A stretch of DNA of 64,000 bases from Actinomycetota bacterium (GTDB lineage: Bacteria; Actinomycetota; Acidimicrobiia; IMCC26256; PALSA-610): the NCBI GenBank assembly GCA_005773635.1, contig SXHN01000111.1, positions 1 through 64,000 of the forward strand, read 5' to 3'. This document shows positions 59,683 through 64,000 of the stretch, piece by piece (positions within the stretch are counted from its first letter, which is position 1; every line of letters starts with the position of its first letter). The notes below the pieces were generated by a model. It ran no database searches. It was not told where the DNA came from and saw only the letters and a list, made by a program, of their open reading frames with translations. A program made the translations under genes and the position numbers.

Positions 59683-60174
59683 CTATTTCATTGGTTCAAT
59701 GCCCAATTTTCGGTGGTCCCAGGTGATCGTCTTCGCCACGTTCAGTTTCACTACAAGTCGCTTATTCAGCATGATCTCCACAAACGGACGCATTTCTTCG
59801 CTGTATGCGCCCTGGTATCGCTCAAAAACCGAGATTCCCAGTGGGAACATGTTGTCGAGACCCTCGACAAACTCTGCTGTACCGATCAGCGTCACACCCC
59901 GGAGTTCTTCGTATCCCAACCCGGCTTCAAACGCCACCGTTAGATTCGGATTCCGCCGGAGATTCGCAACTTTTTGGCTCTTGAGCTTGGTCTCAAACGC
60001 GATGCAACCGTCCAAAAATCCGTACCACATTGCTACCGCATGCACGCTGCCGTCACGATTGACGGTGCACATCGTCGCTACCCGCGGTTCGGCCAAGAAC
60101 ACCTGGGTTTCTTCGGCGGTCATTTTGATCTGCGAGCGCTGGTTGACCCCGCCGCCCATTATTTCTTCAGCCAT
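59683..60174 (-). CDS. Pyridoxamine-5-phosphate-oxidase-like (PPOX) flavin/F420 protein
   Basis: About 163 residues. FLAEPRVATMCTVNRDGSVHAVAMWYGFLDG is the typical split-barrel start of PPOX proteins, and NLRRNPNLTVAFEAG follows as the cofactor-contact strand. This fits the actinobacterial group that uses F420 or FMN in redox reactions. The ATG at 60174 is chosen; starts at 60222 and 60159 are possible. It lies upstream of the Calx-beta gene on the same strand, with about 110 bases between. Confidence 0.85.
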   Translation of the reverse strand: MAEEIMGGGVNQRSQIKMTAEETQVFLAEPRVATMCTVNRDGSVHAVAMWYGFLDGCIAFETKLKSQKVANLRRNPNLTVAFEAGLGYEELRGVTLIGTAEFVEGLDNMFPLGISVFERYQGAYSEEMRPFVEIMLNKRLVVKLNVAKTITWDHRKLGIEPMK

Positions 60175-60357
60175 CTCGTCGCATTGCCCTTCTGGATTCA
60201 CCACTGCCCTCGAATGCAGCATGGTCCACGGGCGTCGAGCAGCGCAAAACTGTGCACCTTCATCGTCGTAGTTCCGGCATACGAGATGGGGACTTTGAGG
60301 AAATCAAACGATCGGCGTTTGCGCCGCGATACCCCCGAATGCGAAACTGTGCGCGAC

Positions 60358-60927
60358 ATGAATTCAGAAATCGAACAGGCTCCGCATCTGCAACTCACCA
60401 CCGCGGCTGCAACCGCAATCCGCGATGCCGCGAAATGGGCGGCGTTGCGCAAACCGCATAAAACGACGAGTCTGCATCTGTTGCTCGGATTGGTTCACGC
60501 CACTGGTTCAATTGCGGAAGCGGTTCTGACCGACAACGAAATCTCCGACGCCAACGTCTGGTCAGCAATCGACTATTGGGATCCACCTCGCGCTGGCTCA
60601 CACAAGGCGCCTCGATTTATCCGCTTGCGTCCCACGCCAAAGTGGAAGTCGAGCGCACTTCGCGTCGCAGCGGGCGCAGCGGACGAAGCCGACAACCGCG
60701 GCGCACAAAGTATCGACTCCGGCGATCTCTTGCTTGCGCTGTTGCGAGAGCCCGGTTCGAGGGCAGTCAAGATCCTCGAGCGTTCGCAACTCGACCAGGA
60801 ATCACTTCGAGCACTCGTCAAATACGCACGAGCCGAAATCGAAGAAGGTCGGGGGACAATCGCCATGCCTAACTTCGCCAAGAACCGGCCTGTGCGGCCG
60901 AAGTGGGAATCGGTCCCAGCCCGCTAG
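60358..60927 (+). CDS. Orphan double Clp-N (Clp R-domain) protein
   Basis: A 189-residue protein with two Clp-N repeats: LQLTTAAATAIRDAAKWAALRK ... TTSLHLLLGLVHATGSIAEAVL and later LRVAAGAADEADNRGAQSIDSGDLLLALLRE. There is no AAA ATPase domain, so it is not a ClpC chaperone itself. Such proteins may act as adaptors or decoys for Clp substrates. The ATG at 60358 is preferred because the longer frame has no ribosome site and overlaps the PPOX gene on the other strand. It is followed after nine bases by the racemase gene. Confidence 0.85.
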   Translation: MNSEIEQAPHLQLTTAAATAIRDAAKWAALRKPHKTTSLHLLLGLVHATGSIAEAVLTDNEISDANVWSAIDYWDPPRAGSHKAPRFIRLRPTPKWKSSALRVAAGAADEADNRGAQSIDSGDLLLALLREPGSRAVKILERSQLDQESLRALVKYARAEIEEGRGTIAMPNFAKNRPVRPKWESVPAR

Positions 60928-60936
60928 CTTGCCCCG

Positions 60937-62106
60937 ATGCCAAGAACTTTTCGTGGACCTCTGTCGGGGGTCACGGTCGTGGAGCTCGCTGGCCTCGGGG
61001 CGTTACCTTTCGCAACGCTCAAACTGGCCGACATGGGCGCCGACGTCATCCGCGTCAACCGAATCAACGAGGTGCCAGCCGAACCACCCGCCGCAGCTCG
61101 ATTTCGTGAATTCGATCGCGGCCGCCGTTCGATCGCAGTCGATCTCAAGTCGCCCGACGGTGTCGAGCTCGTCTTGTCGATGGTTGAACAAGCCGACGTG
61201 TTGTGCGAGGCGTTTCGGCCTGGAGTGGCAGAGCGCCTCGGCATCGGCCCTGATGTCGCACTAGCACGCAATCCCAAGCTCGTCTACGGTCGCCTCACGG
61301 GTTGGGGTCAAACCGGACCCCTATCGCATACTGCGGCGCACTCATTGAATTATGAAGCAATGACTGGCGCTATCGGTTCGATTGGCCCACTCGGCGGCCC
61401 TCCAGTGCCGTTGCTCCAGGTGTTAGGCGACTTTGCAGGCGGTGGTTTGCACCTCGCGTACGGTGTCGTCTGTGCGCTGTTCGAAGCTCAGCGATCAGGT
61501 AAGGGTCAAGTAATTGACGCTGCAATGGTGGACGGTGTTGCTTCCATTTTTACCGTTTTCTATTCGATGGCTCGTGCTGGAATGCACACCGAGGAACTCG
61601 GTACGAACCTGTTCGACGGCGGTTCGCCGTTTTACAACGTGTACGAAACCTTCGATTCCAAACACATCACGCTCGCTCCGATCGAGCCCCATTTCTATGT
61701 GCAACTGCTCGAACAACTCGGTCTTGATCCACAATCGTTGCCCGACCAATACGACCAATCGGGTTGGCCCGTGATTCGCGAACGAGTCGCCGCCGCAGTG
61801 CGCACCAAGACGCGCGCCGAGTGGCAGACACAGCTCGAGGGCACCGACGTGTGTTTTGCGCCCGCGCTAACGTTCAATGAAGCCCGCCATCATCCGCACA
61901 ATGCGGCCCGCGAGATGTTCATCGACACACCAGATGACAACCCCGACGGGTACCAGGTAGCACCCGCGCCCCGATTGTCGCGGACGCCCGGCGAAGCCAG
62001 ACCTTCGTACGACTATGAAGGTGCAGACACCGATTCAGTTCTCGGTGAATTCAACTTCGATCCTGCAAAAATCGCAACGTGGCGCGCAGCGGGCGTGATC
62101 GCATGA
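60937..62106 (+). CDS. Alpha-methylacyl-CoA racemase (CoA-transferase family III fold)
   Basis: A 389-residue protein. The catalytic residues of the mycobacterial racemase MCR can be placed: His135 in AHSLNY, Asp165 in VLGDFAGGG, and the Glu in APIEPHFY. These distinguish a racemase from a formyl-CoA-type transferase. GKGQVIDAAMVDG is also typical. The enzyme interconverts (R)- and (S)-2-methylacyl-CoAs so that branched chains, including sterol side chains, can enter beta-oxidation. The stop overlaps the thiolase-like gene by four bases (ATGA), so the two are coupled. Confidence 0.9.
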   Translation: MPRTFRGPLSGVTVVELAGLGALPFATLKLADMGADVIRVNRINEVPAEPPAAARFREFDRGRRSIAVDLKSPDGVELVLSMVEQADVLCEAFRPGVAERLGIGPDVALARNPKLVYGRLTGWGQTGPLSHTAAHSLNYEAMTGAIGSIGPLGGPPVPLLQVLGDFAGGGLHLAYGVVCALFEAQRSGKGQVIDAAMVDGVASIFTVFYSMARAGMHTEELGTNLFDGGSPFYNVYETFDSKHITLAPIEPHFYVQLLEQLGLDPQSLPDQYDQSGWPVIRERVAAAVRTKTRAEWQTQLEGTDVCFAPALTFNEARHHPHNAAREMFIDTPDDNPDGYQVAPAPRLSRTPGEARPSYDYEGADTDSVLGEFNFDPAKIATWRAAGVIA

Positions 62107-63596
62107 CCGCCACACTCGATCCGCGGACACCAATAGTCATCGGAGTCGGAGTTGCGCACCAACGGTCGGCCAACATCGACGATTCACTCGAGACCATCGC
62201 GCTGATCGAACTTGCGGCCCGACGGGCCGCAGCGGACACTGGCGTCTTTGACGTCGCAGCGCTGCTCAGATCAACCGACCTGATCTCGATACCCAAAGGC
62301 ATCTGGTCATACACGGACCCTGGGCGCATGGTCGCAAGCCGGATCCATGCTGGCTCAGCTCGCAGCGCGCTGTTCGAGCTCGGCGTGCTCCAAACGTCAA
62401 TCTTTCGCCACGGTTTCGAGGCCATCCTCAACGGCGACGCCGACGTTGTGATCATCGCCGGCGGAGAAGCAAAGTACCGGGCACTCCAAGCCGCAATTGC
62501 CGGAATCGCGGCGCCGGAATCGTCTTCGCCAACCGATCCACCAGACATAGTTGTCACTCCTGATCACGACATCGTGCACGAAATTGAGGTCCAACGTGGG
62601 CTTCGGGTACCAGCGCGACAGTACGCAATCATTGATTCCGCACTTCGATATGCAAAAAGACAATCGGTAACGGAACACACAGCATTGCTCGCAGAACTGT
62701 GGTCGTCGTTTAGCGCGGTCGCCGTTGATAATCCAGACGCGTGGAACCGAGACTTCGCGAGCGCCGAAACGATGCGGGGCTCCACAACCAACACCATGCT
62801 CGCCTTCCCATATACGAAATTGCATTGCTCCCAATGGAACGTCGATCAGAGCGCGGCGTTCATCGTCTGCTCATACGAGCGGGCTATCGAACTCGGCGTC
62901 GGTTCAGACCGTTTCGTCTTTCCGCGCGCAATCGTGGAATCAAATTACATGGCCCCCCTGGTGCGGCGAGCCGAAATGCACCGCAGCCCGGCAGTCGCGC
63001 GTGTTGGAGCTTCGCTCGCTGACGCGTTGCAACGCCCTCTCGACAGCGTCGAAGTTTTAGATCTGTATTCGTGTTTTCCCGCGGCAGTAAGGATGCAGAT
63101 CGAAGAATTTGGTATCACGACCGAAGCGCACAACGCGTTAACCATTACCGGAGGGATGACGTTCGGTGGCGGGCCACTCAACAACTACACCTTCCAATCA
63201 ATCGCCAAATTGTGCTCGCAGCTCCGCACCCAAACGGGAGCTGTCGGCATAGCGACGGCAGTCAGCGGGATACTCACAAAATTCGGAGCATCGGCTTGGT
63301 CATGCAGCTTGCCCGTCGACGACATCGCACTCATCGAAGTCACTGACAACGTCGCCGCCGCCACCGCCCTTGTCGATGTCGACGCGACATTCGCGGGAGT
63401 CGGCACGATCGCTGGCTACACCGTCGAACACGACAACGGTACACCAGTCCAGACCATCGCAATTATCGACACTCCTTCCGGTGCGCGATCGGTCGCGACG
63501 TCAAGCGATACCAGCATCATGAAATCGTGCATGCTCGAAGAGTGGATCGGGCGTTCCGTATCGGTGCTCGGACCGACGTTTACCCATGAGACATAA
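62103..63596 (+). CDS. Thiolase-like protein (SCP2/acetyl-CoA acetyltransferase group, non-canonical active site)
   Basis: A 497-residue thiolase-fold protein. GDADVVIIAGGEAK and the late TGGMTFGGGPLNNYTFQSI fit the group annotated as acetyl-CoA acetyltransferase in mycobacteria. However, the usual nucleophile (C-x-SG) is missing near GVLQTSIF, and the GHP motif reads GGP, so classical thiolase chemistry is unlikely. A C-terminal OB-like extension (about 400-497) is present. The start is an ATG in the ATGA overlap with the racemase gene. Relatives act in side-chain degradation as aldolase-like or thiolase-like partners; the reaction here is not known. Confidence 0.85.
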   Translation: MTATLDPRTPIVIGVGVAHQRSANIDDSLETIALIELAARRAAADTGVFDVAALLRSTDLISIPKGIWSYTDPGRMVASRIHAGSARSALFELGVLQTSIFRHGFEAILNGDADVVIIAGGEAKYRALQAAIAGIAAPESSSPTDPPDIVVTPDHDIVHEIEVQRGLRVPARQYAIIDSALRYAKRQSVTEHTALLAELWSSFSAVAVDNPDAWNRDFASAETMRGSTTNTMLAFPYTKLHCSQWNVDQSAAFIVCSYERAIELGVGSDRFVFPRAIVESNYMAPLVRRAEMHRSPAVARVGASLADALQRPLDSVEVLDLYSCFPAAVRMQIEEFGITTEAHNALTITGGMTFGGGPLNNYTFQSIAKLCSQLRTQTGAVGIATAVSGILTKFGASAWSCSLPVDDIALIEVTDNVAAATALVDVDATFAGVGTIAGYTVEHDNGTPVQTIAIIDTPSGARSVATSSDTSIMKSCMLEEWIGRSVSVLGPTFTHET

Positions 63597-63598
63597 TG

Positions 63599-64000
63599 CT
63601 AAGCAGTCGCGTTCGCCGCGATTTCGGCAGCACTTGGAACGCGCCGCTCGAAACGCCCTTTGTCCATTGACTTGATTGCGACATCATGACCCGCGGATTC
63701 GGCGCGGAGTGCGCGGACATTCGAGGCAGCTTTGGCGCGATATATGAACGGATCAAACTGGTACCAACGACACGCGTTCTCGTAGGCAATCTTGTTAATT
63801 TCATCATCGGGAATTCCGTCGGCAAACGCCGCGAGCTCTTCGGGCGCGTGCGGCCATGAAGAATCGGAATGCGGGTAGTCGCACTCCCATGCGATGTTGT
63901 CCAGTCCGATCATGTCTCGAAGGCGCAACCCAACCGGGTCGGAGATAAAACAAGTGAGAAAGTGCTCACGAAACACTTCGCTAGGAAGGCGCGATCCGAA
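63599..64000 (-). CDS. Amidohydrolase-2 family protein, C-terminal part (cut by window edge)
   Basis: The C-terminal 133 codons of a minus-strand gene that continues beyond the right edge. The visible part has RLPSEVFREHFLTCF and NIAWECDYPHSDSSWP, hallmarks of the amidohydrolase-2 family, with the Asp of ECDYPHSDS as catalytic acid. It converges with the thiolase-like gene, with two bases between stops. It is a third family member in the window, besides those at 1260 and 48035. Confidence 0.85.
   Translation of the reverse strand, partial: FGSRLPSEVFREHFLTCFISDPVGLRLRDMIGLDNIAWECDYPHSDSSWPHAPEELAAFADGIPDDEINKIAYENACRWYQFDPFIYRAKAASNVRALRAESAGHDVAIKSMDKGRFERRVPSAAEIAANATA

Overview
The window looks like chromosomal DNA of a high-GC, free-living actinobacterium. 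An Acidimicrobiia-type lineage is my best guess, inferred from fused LivH-LivM permeases, the many fatty-acid and sterol-type CoA enzymes, PknK-like kinase architecture, a flavin/F420-type PPOX protein and frequent GTG/TTG starts. I see no rRNA, tRNA, CRISPR array, prophage or transposase. Genes are tightly packed. Both ends cut genes: an FAD oxidoreductase at the left and an amidohydrolase at the right.

Layout. 0-2.1 kb: a minus-strand catabolic operon (amidohydrolase, Fe(II)/2-oxoglutarate dioxygenase, FAD oxidoreductase). 2.2-13.3 kb: two tandem, diverged copies of a branched-chain-amino-acid-type (Liv) ABC importer operon. Each runs lipoprotein, fused permease, ATPases, then a small two-helix membrane protein, and each has the same palindrome upstream. 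13.4-18.3 kb: an acyl-CoA dehydrogenase with a KstR-like palindrome, then an ECF sigma factor coupled to a giant membrane-anchored SGNH/beta-propeller protein. 18.3-28 kb: an MFS exporter, a ligase-SDR-esterase-ferredoxin operon, secreted proteins of unknown role, and an ADH-unknown-crotonase operon. 28-30.4 kb: a PAP2-type enzyme next to a PI-specific phospholipase C.

30.4-43.3 kb: the two subunits of a type IIA topoisomerase on the same strand but about 8.5 kb apart. Between them lie an MFS protein, an FHA protein, a GGDEF-EAL protein, a 32-residue peptide gene and a PknK-like kinase-ATPase. 43.3-53.7 kb: a DUF2207 protein, MaoC, SDRs, a YVTN propeller, an amidohydrolase, a VOC protein, a LEH/SnoaL protein, a crotonase, Fpg and YqgE. 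53.9-55.1 kb: a SpeD-spermidine synthase fusion whose second domain has lost its hallmark motifs. 55.2-59.6 kb: a 1460-residue secreted Calx-beta/Gly-rich protein. 59.7-64 kb: a PPOX protein, a double Clp-N protein, an alpha-methylacyl-CoA racemase, a thiolase-like protein lacking canonical residues, and an amidohydrolase end.

The main theme is uptake and CoA-dependent breakdown of organic acids, lipids or sterol-like compounds, with a regulatory and cell-surface block in the middle. The most unusual parts are the duplicated Liv operons with their undescribed small membrane partner and shared operator, the ECF sigma/SGNH-propeller pair, the SpeD-SpeE-like fusion, and the paired palindromic elements in convergent intergenic spaces. 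All functions are inferred from motifs read by eye. No database search was run.
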